NCBI GenBank assembly: GCA_963575645.1
Contig: OY754472.1
Location: 2,604,001-2,668,000, forward strand
DNA: 64,000 bases
From: Xanthostigma xanthostigma
Taxonomy: Eukaryota > Arthropoda > Insecta > Raphidioptera > Raphidiidae
Reading direction: 5' to 3'
The notes below the pieces were generated by a model. It had not been told where the DNA came from. It saw only the letters and a list, made by a program, of their open reading frames with translations, and did no database searches. The position numbers and the translations under genes are program-made. Below are positions 39,501 to 51,800 of the stretch, one piece after another (position 1 is the stretch's first letter; every line of letters begins with the position of its first letter).

Positions 39501-42500
39501 AAATATTTTTCAATATACAATTACATAAAACAAGCTTTTGTAATATTTAAATTGCATAATAACCAAGTACTTACCTCGATTCATACACCATTTTTGATAT
39601 TGCTACAAAACTAAAGAAAGACGCAGTTCAAGTGCGCGTCGTAAATTTTTCGTAAAAACGTCGAGAGTATTACTGTTTCCTGTGTCGCCTGCACATAATT
39701 CGTAGACATTTAGGTTTTCTCTTTTCGATGCTTTCGCCCGGAAATGGAATTTCTAAGGCTTTAAGGCGACACGGTGATTATTTACTTCAAGTGTATATAT
39801 TTTCTTTGATTTAAGAAGGCGTGACGTCATTCGGTGTTTCAGTCAACATGGCCGATTGCAGTATTTTATACTTTTATTTTATCTTAATGTTTAAATACTA
39901 ACACTGGGTCTTTTTTTAGAATCCTTTCAACATATCGTCGTTGGTTCTGTAATAGCTCTTATGTGCATAATTGGCAGATTTTACGTTTTTTAAATGAAAA
40001 GATTCAGGAAACGGAGCTCTATACACTAGTAAAACCTCCAAATTAATTTTACAGTAACCAACAAGGGGAAGTAACTCTTATGTGAAAAGTTGTATCAAAT
40101 AATTCCTCCCATGTGCCAATAAATCCGAAATTAACGTTAAATATTTTTTAAGAAAATACTTCGTCTTAATTAAACACGTATAGTAAAGATAAGTATGAAT
40201 TAGTAATATACCTCTGAAATTGCTAGTTCTTACCATCCATTGCTGAAATTACCACTTTTTGGCTTTTCCTGCAAATACTTTTTGCACATAAGAGGTATTA
40301 CAGAACCAACGACGATATATTTTTCTCTAAAACTTTATTCTTTGCTTCTTTTATACTGTCCTCATAATTGTTAGTTCACTTTGATAATGATCAGCCCCAC
40401 GTCTATTGGATACGCTACTGAACCCTGCGGAAGGCTGCAGACGCCTATAATCTATAAGTGCATTAATCTGTGCAAATGATATCCAGGAATGCGCTCTTAT
40501 CATAGTTGCGTGGGTTTCTGGGAACGATTGGCTCGGCGTGTTCTCAAGACAAGACGTGCCAAAAGCGACGTCAGTGAATAAACTGTGGGAAAAATTAACG
40601 GTAAAAAACTGAAGCGGGGGTTTGAAAAGGGGAACGCGCCGGTACCGAGATTATATATGAAAACTTGAAACATAGTTGGGAACCAAAAATATTGACGGAC
40701 GGACGGGGGACTCAACCACCCGATGCGGTGTAATCAAATTCTAAATAAGAGTGTTTAGCGAAATTGAAGGGACCGGGTATTAAACGGAGAGTAGAAGAAA
40801 ACGATATGATTTTACGAATCTATCTACTTTACTTCGTGATTTATAAAGATGAAACTACAACGTGAAGCTTTTTTATGTTGAGGGAGGAGGGCCCCATCCG
40901 ATGAATTTTCCACGGGCCTCAGGTGGTACCTATAGTTACGTCACTACTCACTGCCTATAGCGCTTATCTATACTAATATCATAAAGAGGTAAAGTTTGGA
41001 TGCAGGAGGTAATCTTCGAAACTACTCATCCGATTTATAAAATTGCTTCAACAATATTTAGAATGGATTTTCAGGATGGGCATAGGCTATATATTATCGC
41101 GTTAAAATAAAAATGCTCTTCGTCGAGACCAATTTTGCAACGTATGTCGACGAAAAAACGGTGGCATTCTACAAATTCGGACGAAGCCATATTGTGTAAT
41201 AAAATAACAAATAGATAATAAAGTTTTGGTCTCATCCCTCGGGAGCTACTAAATCGACCGGGATAAAAAGTAACCTGTGACGTATATTTTAATTCATGAT
41301 ATGTCGGTGGTAGGAAGTGATCCTGATAATGGCGATCTGGCTGTTTCGTTTTTTTAACAGAAACCGGTCTTGACCGGTTTATCTGATTTTATTTATTTGA
41401 ACTTTATGTACAATATTTGTTTATTTAATGTTTTTTTTATTTTGTTTTGATATTTTTTTTATTATGTAGACGCTGATGACTTCATCTGAGACTGAAACCA
41501 ATCTCTCTTTGAGGTTATGTCCGTATACATGAACATACACACAAACTAACAAGCAAAAATTGTTAAAAAAACAGTTGTTTATGTTTAAATACCATATAAA
41601 TATGCATTTTTTTTAAAATCACAATCACAATAAATTTTTAGAGAACGCTATTTGAACGTAAGAGTCATGTAGTGAAAGTTACTTTAATTACCGGTGAAAT
41701 TACTGCAAATTATTATTTCGTATTTGTAACAATTCAAAAATAAAAATTATCACTACAGTGAACTTCATTTATAACGACCTCAGTTGTTCACATTTTTTTA
41801 TTCACGCAGAAAAAAATTACCCATGAATTTTTTCTGCCACTATTTTTCCGGGAATGTGGAACACTGAGTGTAAATTATATCGTCAAAACCAAGCGGTTAG
41901 GCCGACATTTTTTTTTCGATCATCCCCAATTTTACCCTCTTGAGGGATGATTTTGCAAAAACGCTGAAAGACGTAGTTCTTTATTTCTTACCGAAAGTCT
42001 AAATATGAATTTTCATATCCTTAACTTGAGAAATGATCGGTTCTCCATACAAACTTTCATCCCCTATTCCACCCTTTCAGAGTTGTTTTTTGAGACAAAC
42101 AGTAGCCTATGTCCTTCCTAAGGTTGCAATCTATCTCCTTGCCAAATTTTATCGAAATCTGTGTAGCGGTTTACGCGTGAAACCGTAACAAACATACAAA
42201 CTCACATACGCATTTATAATATTAGTTAGGATTTTTTTGAGACAAAAGGTACCTAAAATCCTTCTTCGGGATGCAATCTATCTCCTTGCCAAATTTTATC
42301 GAAATCTGTTCAGCGGTTTACGCATGAAAGCGTAACAAACAAACAAACTCACAATTTATAAATATTAGTTTGATCATCACCGTTGATTTTATTGTTGCAG
42401 GTATAGCGGGCATGTGCTCGAAAACAACAGTAGCGCCGTTGGACAGAATAAAAATATTGTTGCAGGCGCACAGTTCCCATTATTCGCAACACGGTGTCTT

Positions 42501-45500
42501 CTCCGGCCTGAGGCACATCACAAGACACGAGTCGTTCCTTGCCCTCTACAAGGGCAACGGCGCACAAATGGTTCGCATTTTCCCTTACGCGGCCACGCAA
42601 TTCACTTCTTTTGAAATGTACAAAAAGGTATGAATATTATATATATATAGCGGTCCCGCCCGGTATCACAGAAGAACGAATGGGGGAGGGGGGGGCATGA
42701 GTACGCGCGTTCATTTTAGTTTACCGAGATGAATGTTGTGTCGAAATTTCATGATGATCGGAGTTACCGTTCAAAAGTTTTTGTCGGACAGACAAATTTT
42801 GAGTTGCAACATTTTTCATTGATGCTCCGCTCCTATTGGTCGTAGCGTGATATTGTATAGCCTATAGCCTTCCTCGATAAATGGGTTATTCAACAACTTT
42901 ACAGCTTTATACAGGGTGTCCCATTAAGAATGGGACACAGAACAACCGCAGATTCTCCAATTCAAAATAAAACGAAAAATGTTACTCGCTCTACTAGTGG
43001 CGGACGGCAGGAGTAAGTAATGCTTGTACCCCTTCTAAATGTTACGCCGCTGTCTAAATTTTAATTTTGACTATAATTTTAATTTTTTTGATATTTTCTA
43101 AGTCAATAATGTACACTTGTTAGTTTGTTGTAAAGTCATTGGTTTTCGAGATATTCGCAGTTAAAGATAGATAGACATGTACTTTTTATTTGTATTATTA
43201 TTAATAATATTCATTTTTACAGTTTTGTCTTAAAAAAACTGCGAATATCTCGAAAACCAATGACTTTACAACAAACTAACAAGTGTACATTATTGACTTA
43301 GAAAATATCAAAAAAATTAAAATTAGTCAAAATTAAAATTTAGACAGCGGCGTAACATTTAGAAGGGGTAGTAGTAGTAATTTTTTTATTGTAAGGTGCA
43401 TTTTATGATATTTAACAAGTGTGCCGATTTGAGTAAAATTATACGGTGTATTAAAAAAATTATGGACATTAATAATTTTTCAGTTTTCAACTTCAACACC
43501 CCGTATTTCGGAAACGAGTAACATTTTATCTAAGCATATTTCGCTTAATCGTTTTATTTTGAATTGGAGAATCTGCGGTTGTTCTATGTCTCATTCTTAA
43601 TGGGACACCCTGTATATTAGTATATAGATTTATTTATCCCACATTATCCAAACCCTTCTGTAAACTTATTATACGCAAGTCGCAAACGATGATCATGTTT
43701 ACATAGCAGATGCTTTACTGTAGTATGTAGGTATAGTAGAATTTCAATTGAACGTTTGACGTGTTGCAGAGTTTGGACAAAGTGTTCGGACCTCGGTCCC
43801 ACTTCGACAAATTCATAGCTGGAGCGATGGCAGGCGTAACAGCTGTGACGTTGACTTATCCACTGGATACGATCAGGGCGCGACTAGCATTCCAGGTTAC
43901 GGGAGAGCATATCTATACGGGCATTGTGCACACCGCTATGAGCATATTCAAAGACGTAAGGATACCAGTGTACTTAAATTATAATTGGGCTTTTGAATGA
44001 AATTTTTTTAATTTTTGTACCCAGTTCCGAGAACGCGCCGACATTTCCCGAACATAATGTGACGTCATAATGTTTTAGTCAATACACATGTAGAAGCCAT
44101 TGATAGTATACTGCGTTTATACATTTTACCATTATGACGTCACAACTGTCAAAAACAATTTTAGTGCGTTTGCAGTCACGTGATTTTTTTAAATATTTTA
44201 TCAATTTTAAATTGCTTATAATTAATTTAAAAAAAGTTTTTTGAAAGTTTTTCGCATCGATTATCAATATTATTTATAATAAAGTTTTAAAATACAATAA
44301 AAAAATCGATAATTATTTTTTTTTCAAAAGCCTAATTATCTATCATCATATAGCGGCAAGGACGTACTATAATAATCAAAAATAAAACTGAAAGTATTAC
44401 AAATACCTAACTAAAAAATAAAACTGTGAAATACTTCGTGAAAAAAATGTTGTAAAATTAAATATTAGATATCGTGTCCATCGAGATAATAATTAATAAG
44501 AAAATCGCAGGAATATGGACAAAAAATTAGATTTATTAATGTACGACGCTTCGTCTATAGATTTAGACTTTATAAAGTACAATACAGTGGCGGATTTACC
44601 AGCAGGCTGAGTAGGCTGAAGCCTAGGGCGGCAAATTTTAAAGGGCGGCAGATTTTGTTCATAAATTTTTTATTTCGATTTACAAAATTTAAAAAAATTA
44701 TTATACACACACAAAATACGAATTTTGAAAATTGAAGAGAAATAGTATTTAACAAAAATCGAAATATAGTGCTAAATACTAAATATTTCAACATCTCTAC
44801 ATGAACAATTGCTAAACGCTTTGTAAAATATACTTTAATAAACATGAATTTTTAGAATATCGTAATAGCGATTCGATATTATTATCGAAATTTAGTTATT
44901 TGTACATATTTTCTTCAATGATAATTGTGAGATTATTAATTATGGGATCTGCTTACACAATCTTGATATAATATCGATGGTCTAATCATGATTGCTGCAG
45001 CAAATTGTCAAATTCATTTTCAGAAAATTATTTCTTAATGCGTAAAAAATACTGACTAAATTCTAAAATAATCAAGGATCTGACACGGTACCTTAGTTCT
45101 CAATGATACTAACCATACGGGAAAAGTTGATGGAACGCAAATCATAAAGTTGGAATTCTATTGATAGAAAATGTAATTGATATGATTGTGGACTAAGGTA
45201 TCAAAAGTCAGAGGCGGCAAAAATTGAATAGCCTACAAGCGGCAAATCTGTAAATCCGCCACTGGTACAATAAAAAATTTAAAACAATAATTATGAAAAC
45301 GTCGTACAATAATAAAACTAATTTTTTGTCCACATTCCTGCGATTAATTTGTCAAATTAGTTTGGGAATTTTATTTTGCTTGACATCTTCCTTTGTGAGT
45401 ATTGTTGTGTGATATTAATAAAAATATTGAACGAAAAGTATTTACTACCGAACAAGATCATTTTTTTTTTATTACTCATGCGGGAAAAGTGGTATCTTTA

Positions 45501-48500
45501 CGTTACGGTTGAAAAGTAGCTATTTTTATTTGCGTGCGGAAACTATTTGTCGCACTGAAATTATTGTTTGCCGCACGCAATTTCAGAGAAAAAAAACAAA
45601 ATAATAACGGTGTTAATGTCAACGAAACAAACTGTCATTTGAAGCAGATTTGAGGTTAAAATTTTCGATTATGGACTTTTATTCTTGACAATTTTAAGAA
45701 TTTTAACTGAATTTTCAACTTTTTAATGATTTAATTTTAATTTTTATTACTTCTAATTTCTTTTTTAATTCGTAATAAAAATTTAATTTAATTCGTAATA
45801 AAAAATAGTATGTGCAAGTCGTGCGGCATTGTCGCACTAGTTGCACAATATACTATTTAATAGTAACAGATCTCTTGTTATCTTTGTTATATAAATGACA
45901 AAATGTCATTACAGGAAGGTGGAATTAGGGCTTTGTATCGAGGCTTTCTTCCAACACTGATGGGAATGGTTCCGTATGCCGGTTTCTCGTTCTATTGTTT
46001 CGAACTACTCAAATTTACGTGTATGAAATACATTCCGACTGTTACCAGCAAACCATGTCCACGAAACACAGGTCAGTTTGTCTTATGCCCATATTTATCG
46101 AACACGATTAAAGATAACCAACCAGAATATCAGGTAGAAAAGTTAGTTAAAGAATTAAATATACACTGCACTATACTCCTTGCTCTTTTTGTGGAATATT
46201 TTGACGTTCACCCAAAAATCCGACCGATGGCGTTAGTGTAAACGTCAGAAAAAAAGTTTCATTAAAATAATAATGTTCTATCCTAAACCCAATTGCACAC
46301 AAAACTTCCACTAACTTTAGTGTTTTACAACTATACACAAGAGCAAACTGTAGATATAATACTCCGCGTTTATAGGTTAGGTGTTATGGTCTATGTGGCG
46401 GCCATTATTATTTTATCAGGTGAATAAATATATTTTATATCCTCGAAGTAAGACAGTAAGCATAATTATGGTTGGTGAATTGAATTATCGCTATTTATTC
46501 GGAGGAATAGCTACCTGAAGAACAAATTTACTTACGTTCGGTGAATATGGCCATTAACGCAATATCATTTCTGGCGACCATAGCTATTTATTTGTGTAAT
46601 ATTGTTTTCAATCATTGCTTGAATAGGCGGGTTGGTCTTGACTGTACCTGCGAAGTTGTTGTGCGGTGGACTGGCAGGCGCCGTGGCACAGAGTATCTCG
46701 TATCCTTTGGACGTAACCAGAAGAAGAATGCAACTGGCCATGATGTCGCCCGAAACGAGGCGATTTGGGTAAGCGATTATTTTCTATAATTATCAATGAA
46801 CAATTAACACAGTCCCATTCTCTCAATATAAAATGCTTGATTTTCAATGTACATATTATTGGAAAGCCGAGTCAAGGCTGCAGTTACACTATTCTACTAA
46901 AACGCCTGACTAATGACTACAAGTAGAGGAAGTACTGTAACTCCCGTACATCTCTTATAGGCGGAGAGCTGGCTACGGAGAAAATGGGTGACTCGGTGCA
47001 GAGCTGAAAATTTGCAGAATAATAGGAGATAGTACAAGTAAGTAGGGAAAAAATTGCCAGAAGGCTAGGCGGAAGATAAAGAGCCGCCAAAAGGCGCTAA
47101 TGTTGCAATTCTGGCAATTTTTATACTTATTCTGTAATTCAAAACTGGATTATATATTATAATATATATTATACATTATATAGTTATAAGGGAATACTGA
47201 AAACTCAAACATGATATAATAATTACATTCGACAAATATTCAAAATTATTAATGTCATTTTGATAGCAATAAAATTAATCGTCATATATTTTCATTAATA
47301 AAATTACGTTGTTATAACAACGTAATTTTATTAATTTATTTAATTTTATTTCTATCAAAATGACATTAATAATTTTGAATATTTGTCGAATGTAATTATT
47401 ATATCATGTTTGAATTTTCAGTATGCCCTTATAACTATATAATGTATAATATATATAATATATAATTTAGTTTTGAATTACATAATAAGTATAAAAATTG
47501 CCAGAAGTGCACTGATTTTTCGCAACATTAGCGCCTTCTGGCGGCTCTTTATCTTCCGCCTAGCCTTCTGGCAAATTTTTCCCTACTTACTTGTACTATC
47601 TCCTATTATTCTGCAAATTTTCAGCTCTGCACCGAGTCACCCATTTTCTCCGTAGCCAGCTCTCCGCCTATAAGAGATGTACGGGATTATATTTTGTGTG
47701 CGTGTTTCTGTTGAATGTATAATTAAATTTCGCCTAATTTATGGTTTAAGTGGAGAGATTTATTTGTAAGGAAGAGTGATTTAAGATGGAGTTTTTATAC
47801 AGAATTGTCTGTATGACTTAAAAAAGTTATTTATTCGCGTGTCTCGTGTAAAAATGTATGGAAGTGGACCTCATTGGCTTGGTATACCAAAGCACTCTGT
47901 AACACTCTTGGGTGGATCAAGTCGATTTTTTAAGAGGGATGGCTGTCTTTCAACACGAATTTGGGAGACTGCCATCCCCTCAAAACCCCCACCCCACCTC
48001 CCCGGTTACACTGCATCGACAACGCGAACAAAAGCACGCAGTCTTGAGCATGCTCCTTGTTAAAAAAAACACTGATAACGATTATTTTTTATCTAATGAA
48101 TGATTTCTTTTCTTATTTCATATTATCCTGGTGTTTGGGCATAATTTTTGTAGCACGTAAGTTTTTAACATTTGTTTTGTACTTTAGTATTATATTATTA
48201 CTGTCTCGATTATATAGATATATATATATATTTAATAGATCTCCTGTCCCTTTTAGAAGCCATTTTGTATGTGGAAAGCGCGCGAGATTCAAAAGGGTTA
48301 AATATTCTATAATATGATTTTAATGGGAAAAACAATAAAACTCGCAGTAAACAGTGATATTTCGCTCCAAAACCTATTTTTATATTGAAACGTTTCAAAA
48401 ATTACAAAACTGAGCATAGATATAATATAAAAGCTTAGAATATTTTACATTGTCAATTTGGCATCAAGGTTGACAAGCATTGATGCCAATTTGACAATGT

Positions 48501-49730
48501 AAAATGTTCTGAGCTTTAATATTATATTTATGCTCTGTTTTGTAATTTTTGAAACGCTTTTTACGGCGTTTTCCACATACAAAATGGCTTCTAATTGGAA
48601 CCATTCCGCACAATGCTTAAGGATAGGCATCCGCTATCTATTAATATACAGGGTGTCCCATTAAGAATGGGACATAGAACAACCGCAGATTCTCCAATTC
48701 AAAATAAAACGATTAAGCGAAATATGCTTAGATAAAATGTTACTCGTTTCCGAAATACGGGGTGATGAAGTTGAAAACTGAAAAATTATTAATGTCCATA
48801 ATTTTTTTAATACACCGTATAATTTTACTCAAATCGTCACACTTGTTAAATATCATAAAATGCACGTAACAATAAAAAAATTTGTTCAGTACGCTCTACC
48901 AGTGGCGTACGGCAGGAGTAAGTAATGCTTGTTCCCCTTCTAAATGTTACGCCGCTGTCTAAATTTTAATTTTGACTATAATTTTAATTTTTTTGATATT
49001 TTCTAAGTCAATAATGTACACTTGTTAGTTTGTTGTAAAGTCATTGGTTTTCGAGATATTCGCAGTTTTTTTAAGACAAAATTGTAAAAATGAATATTAT
49101 TAATAATAATACAAATAAAAAGTACATGTCTATCTATCTTTAACTGCGAATATCTCGAAAACCAATGACTTTACAACAAACTAACAAGTGCAGTACATTA
49201 TTGACTTAGAAAATATCAAAAAAATTAAAATTATAGTCATAATTAAAATTTAGACAGCGGCGTAACATTTAGAAGGGGTACAAGCATTACTTACTCCTGC
49301 CGTACGCCACTGGTAGAGCGAGTAACATTTTATCTAAGCATATTTCGCTTAATCGTTTTATTTTGAATTGGAGAATCTGCGGTTGTTCTATGTCCCATTC
49401 TTAATGGGACACCCTGTATATATCTATGGTCTCGATACGTTTATGATTAAGAGCGCCTATAATTCACATCCTGTTTATAATCTGGATAGTAATGTTTCTA
49501 AGTCCTGAATTCGTAGTTATTACTATCGTAATGTAATTTGATATTATTCTCTCAGGTTGGGCATGACAAAGACCATTGTTCTAATTTACAAGGAAAACGG
49601 TATCTGGAATGGACTTTATAGAGGCATGTCCATCAATTATATGAGAGCTATACCGATGGTCGCCGTTTCTTTTGCCACCTACGAAGTTATGAAACAGTTA
49701 CTACAACTAGATACTGGTATAACTATATAA
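36526..49730 (+). CDS. SLC25A16: SLC25A16-type mitochondrial carrier, six exons, 317 aa
   Basis: Exons 36526-36592, 42401-42627, 43770-43955, 45915-46071, 46627-46768 and 49556-49730 join in frame to 317 residues. All three carrier signatures are present: APLDRIK (P35-K40), YPLDTIR and YPLDVTR, each at the end of an odd helix. [40 protein letters not shown] and [20 protein letters not shown] match vertebrate SLC25A16 (Graves disease carrier) more closely than SLC25A42. The protein lies in the inner mitochondrial membrane; this clade is linked to coenzyme A or its precursors, but transport specificity cannot be read here. The first exon encodes only 22 residues ([20 protein letters not shown]). 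Intron 1 (5.8 kb) contains a whole opposite-strand gene, and introns 3 and 5 are filled with transposon relics. Confidence 0.95.
37740..39591 (-). CDS. Unrecognised Pro-rich protein with five internal repeats, 528 aa, nested gene
   Basis: Exon 1 (39575-39591, MVYESR) joins exon 2 (37740-39309) in frame to give 528 residues. If the upstream ATG is not used, the ATG at 39296 gives 518. Residues about 10-65 are acidic and Asn/Thr/Ser-rich. A basic patch ([17 protein letters not shown]) follows, then [23 protein letters not shown]-rich segment (about 135-175) has seven or more PFG units. Five tandem units of 50-60 residues start with (F/L)D(E/K)R(V/L)PPSFREQ. The tail is Pro/Glu-rich and ends [10 protein letters not shown]. 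There is no signal peptide, membrane segment or known domain. It lies wholly inside intron 1 of SLC25A16 on the other strand. The long frame, in-phase repeats and a usable upstream splice pair argue that it is a real gene; function unknown. Confidence 0.75.
39592..39935. promoter_or_regulatory. Presumed promoter of the nested repeat-protein gene
   Basis: The 5' flank of the ATG at 39591 holds a TGACGTCA (about 39831) and a GC-richer block. No TATA box is certain. A 4-bp-duplication transposon begins at 39936. Confidence 0.3.
39936..40314. mobile_element. DNA transposon relic with 4-bp target duplication (family M5), copy 2
   Basis: Inverted ends CGTCGTTGGTTCTGTAATA are flanked by ATAT on both sides (39932-39935, 40315-40318). 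It is closely similar to 19967-20348 in reverse orientation. Confidence 0.75.
40315..41763. repeat. SLC25A16 intron 1: mixed repeat fragments
   Basis: 40960-41195 resembles the insect repeats that start with TACTAATATCATAAAGAGGT and end near GGACGAAGCC (family H2-like). The rest shows no gene. A Tigger-like tip (CAGTGAACTTCATTTATAAC) begins at 41756. Confidence 0.35.
42060..42370. repeat. Two tandem copies of a Helentron-like end, ending 30 bp before exon 2
   Basis: The phrase CAATCTATCTCCTTGCCAAA, with the following ATCGAAATCTG, GGTTTACGC and AACAAACAAAC blocks, occurs at 42127-42225 and again at 42270-42370. Each copy ends in a TATAAATATTAGT-like tail. Confidence 0.5.
42650..42911 (-). mobile_element. 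Helentron-like repeat (family H1), copy in SLC25A16 intron 2
   Basis: It contains the same body as 1228-1840 (AGCGGTCCCGCCCGGT at the end; GAATGTTGTGTCGAAATTTC; GCTCCGCTCCTATTGGTCGT) but without the tRNA-like insert. Confidence 0.55.
42912..43612. mobile_element. TA-flanked foldback (family F1), copy 1
   Basis: Inverted ends CAGGGTGTCCCATTAAGAAT are flanked by TA. The interior contains a second inverted pair (TTACGCCGCTGTCTAAATTT). Two longer relatives are at 48649-49416 and 54361-55102. Non-coding; the ends resemble those of the mariner-like relic at 25316. Confidence 0.75.
43985..44337. mobile_element. Inverted-repeat element family M3, second copy
   Basis: Ends TTGGGCTTTTGAA and TTCAAAAGCCTAA; reverse orientation to 4733-5181, with the same TGACGTCA pair. 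Confidence 0.55.
44585..45264. mobile_element. Non-autonomous hAT element with perfect 8-bp target duplication
   Basis: Ends CAGTGGCGGATTTAC and GTAAATCCGCCACTG are flanked by GTACAATA on both sides (44577-44584, 45265-45272). Subterminal GCCTAGGGCGGCAAAT is typical of hAT relics. 680 bp, no intact frame. Confidence 0.88.
45265..45914. other. End of SLC25A16 intron 3, unplaced repeat fragments
   Basis: Inverted phrases around TGCGGCA and a tail CACAATATACTATTTA, related to family R5. No coding signal. Confidence 0.3.
46943..47685. mobile_element. Long foldback (family F3), complete copy
   Basis: 743 bp, nearly a perfect palindrome from CCCGTACATCTCTTATAGGC to its reverse at 47685, with centre near 47310. 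The shorter relative is at 21311-22010. Non-coding apart from chance frames in the arms. It lies in SLC25A16 intron 5. Confidence 0.78.
48212..48648. mobile_element. Foldback element (family F2), copy 2, tip again interrupted
   Basis: Arms and centre match 24788-25315. The right tip TATCTATTAATATA is again broken by an inserted TA-flanked element (48649-49416) and resumes as TATATCTATGG at about 49420. Confidence 0.65.
48649..49416. mobile_element. TA-flanked foldback (family F1), copy 2
   Basis: Ends CAGGGTGTCCCATTAAGAAT in both orientations with TA on both sides. The internal phrase CCAGTGGCGTACGGCAGG is also inverted. It is in the last SLC25A16 intron, 140 bp before the final exon. Confidence 0.78.
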
Positions 49731-50410
49731 AACAATTGACAGACGAATACAATTTTAGATAAATATTTTGTACAGAGTGTGACTCGAATGTATTGCTGCG
49801 AAAATGTAATTAATTTATTATGTGCCTACATTTGTAAGACGAACTGTATTCAACTGTTCGTTATTCTTTTATTTAAAAAAAAAAAAACAGTTGAGTAGTG
49901 CTTTAACAGTGACATTTTAAGACCAGTAACAGCTCGAGAAATGGCTGATTTACTACTTTTAACACTCATTTGTTAACTGTATGTAATAGAATCTTTCAAT
50001 GTAATTTTCCCCCAATTCCAGATGTCTGAATAATTTGAAATTTTGCACACGATTTAAGAACCCATGACAATACAATAATTTATATAAATATTTAAATAAT
50101 TTATATACACGTAGTCAATTGAGTGTTTTTTTTAATATACAATTCGTTGTATGAATGATTTCAATATTCGTTTGTTGTTTCACGTTTGTGGTTATATAAT
50201 TTTTTATGTAAAACAAGACAATATATTTTTTAATATTTTATTAAGTTAATTATTGAATATTAATTCCATGACAAATAATAGCCTTTAAAAAGTAATTTTT
50301 TAATAGGTCCCCATTACAATTTTATATACAGTAGAGGCTCGATTATCCGCTTGAATAATTTGTGTCGCTCGAACTTGTGATTTATTTATATTCTAGTAAA
50401 AAAGATAAGT
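49731..50410. other. SLC25A16 3' flank
   Basis: AT-rich 3' UTR and flank. A pogo/Tigger-like tip (CAGTAGAGGCTCGATTATCC) lies at 50330-50352. No clear gene. Confidence 0.35.
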
Positions 50411-50713
50411 ACAGTAATACCCCGAACTTACGCAATAGGCGGGACCGAGTGCTAGCCGTGTAAGTCGGAGGTAGAAGGCTTCATAAAATCTAAGAAAGTC
50501 AACGATTCTTTGTAACAGAAATGCGCTCTGTTTTTTTCCACAATTTGTAACCCTTTTTCAATTGAACTATTGCCTTCTGTCAAGTTTCCAACCGTCATTT
50601 GGTTTTGTAATCCGAAGAATCAAGTTCTCCTTCACACATTTTTGACTTCATCAATAATTGTCAGTTTCTGGAAATCGCGTAACTCCGAATTCGCGTATGT
50701 CGGAACATTACTG
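50411..50713. mobile_element. TA-flanked MITE, pogo/mariner-type
   Basis: Ends CAGTAATACCCCGAACTTAC and the inverted CAGTAATGTTCCGACATACG are flanked by TA. 303 bp, non-coding. Confidence 0.7.
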
Positions 50714-51067
50714 TATTGTGAACCATTTATTTAGGATAAAAACTCTAAAATAGTGATTGAAGTGCCTAAAATTGAATTTTTTTATCTAGCGTGGTCTAAA
50801 ACAAAATAAAAAATGGGCAAATAGCAATGAAGCAAATCTAACTTTTATGATATGTTACCAGTATATTTATTTGTTATTTCATAGAGTCATATCTGTCATA
50901 TTACGCATAATTATGTACATATTAATTATATAATAGGGTATTGGACCAAAAAAATAAATGATTAAATTGTGTGAAAACGCAATAATTACTCGAATAAACA
51001 ATCAGAAATTTTCGGTTTGTATTCACAAAAACACGAGGTTGGTTTATTGTTTCGATGGCTTGAAGTA

Positions 51068-51800
51068 TGACGTTAGAATTGTAGTAAACGCACATACACA
51101 CATAAACACACGACATACGCACACGCGAGTAAACATTGAACGATCTTCGCGTAAACGAACACAAGGCTTTTCGCAGTTATACTACAAGAATGACGTCAGA
51201 ATTGTAGTAAATGCACATACCTACATAAACACACGCACACGCGAGTGAACATTAAACGAGATTCGCGTAAGCGAACACAAGGCTTTTTGCAGTTATACTA
51301 CAAGAATGACGTCAGACTTGTAGTAAATGCACATACCTACATAAACACACGACACACGCACACGCGAGTGAACATTAAACGAGATTCGCGCGGTAAACGA
51401 ACACAAGGGTTTTTGTAGTTATACTACAAGAATGACGTCAGACTTGTAGTAAACGCACATACCTACATAAACACACGCACACGCGAGTGAACATTAAACG
51501 AGATTCGCGTAAGCGAACACAAGGCTTTTTGCAGTTATACTACAAGAATGACGTCAGACTTGTAGTAAATGCACATACCTACATAACATAAACACACGAC
51601 ACACGCACACGCGAGTGAACATTAAACGAGATTCGCGCGGTAAACGAACACAAGGCTTTTTGCAGTTATACTACAAGAATGACGTCAGACTTGTAGTAAA
51701 CGCACATACCTACATCAACACACGACATACGTGAGTAAACACTAAGCGAGCCTCGCGGAAACCGAGCCTTTTTTGGACTTGCTTGTATACTACAATAATG
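51068..51800. repeat. Minisatellite of about six units (116-131 bp) with a CRE per unit
   Basis: Each unit reads TGACGTCAGA(C/A)TTGTAGTAAA, a CACACG-rich stretch, AACATTAAACGAGATTCGCG, and CACAAGGCTTTTTGCAGTTA. Perfect TGACGTCA sites are at 51191, 51307, 51433, 51549 and 51680, and the first unit has TGACGTTA at 51068. A decayed partial unit ends near 51800. Confidence 0.9.

Noticed and set aside
51068-51800. Regularly spaced repeat considered as a CRISPR array
   Set aside because: Units are over 110 bp, tandem without unique spacers, and in an animal genome. It is a minisatellite.
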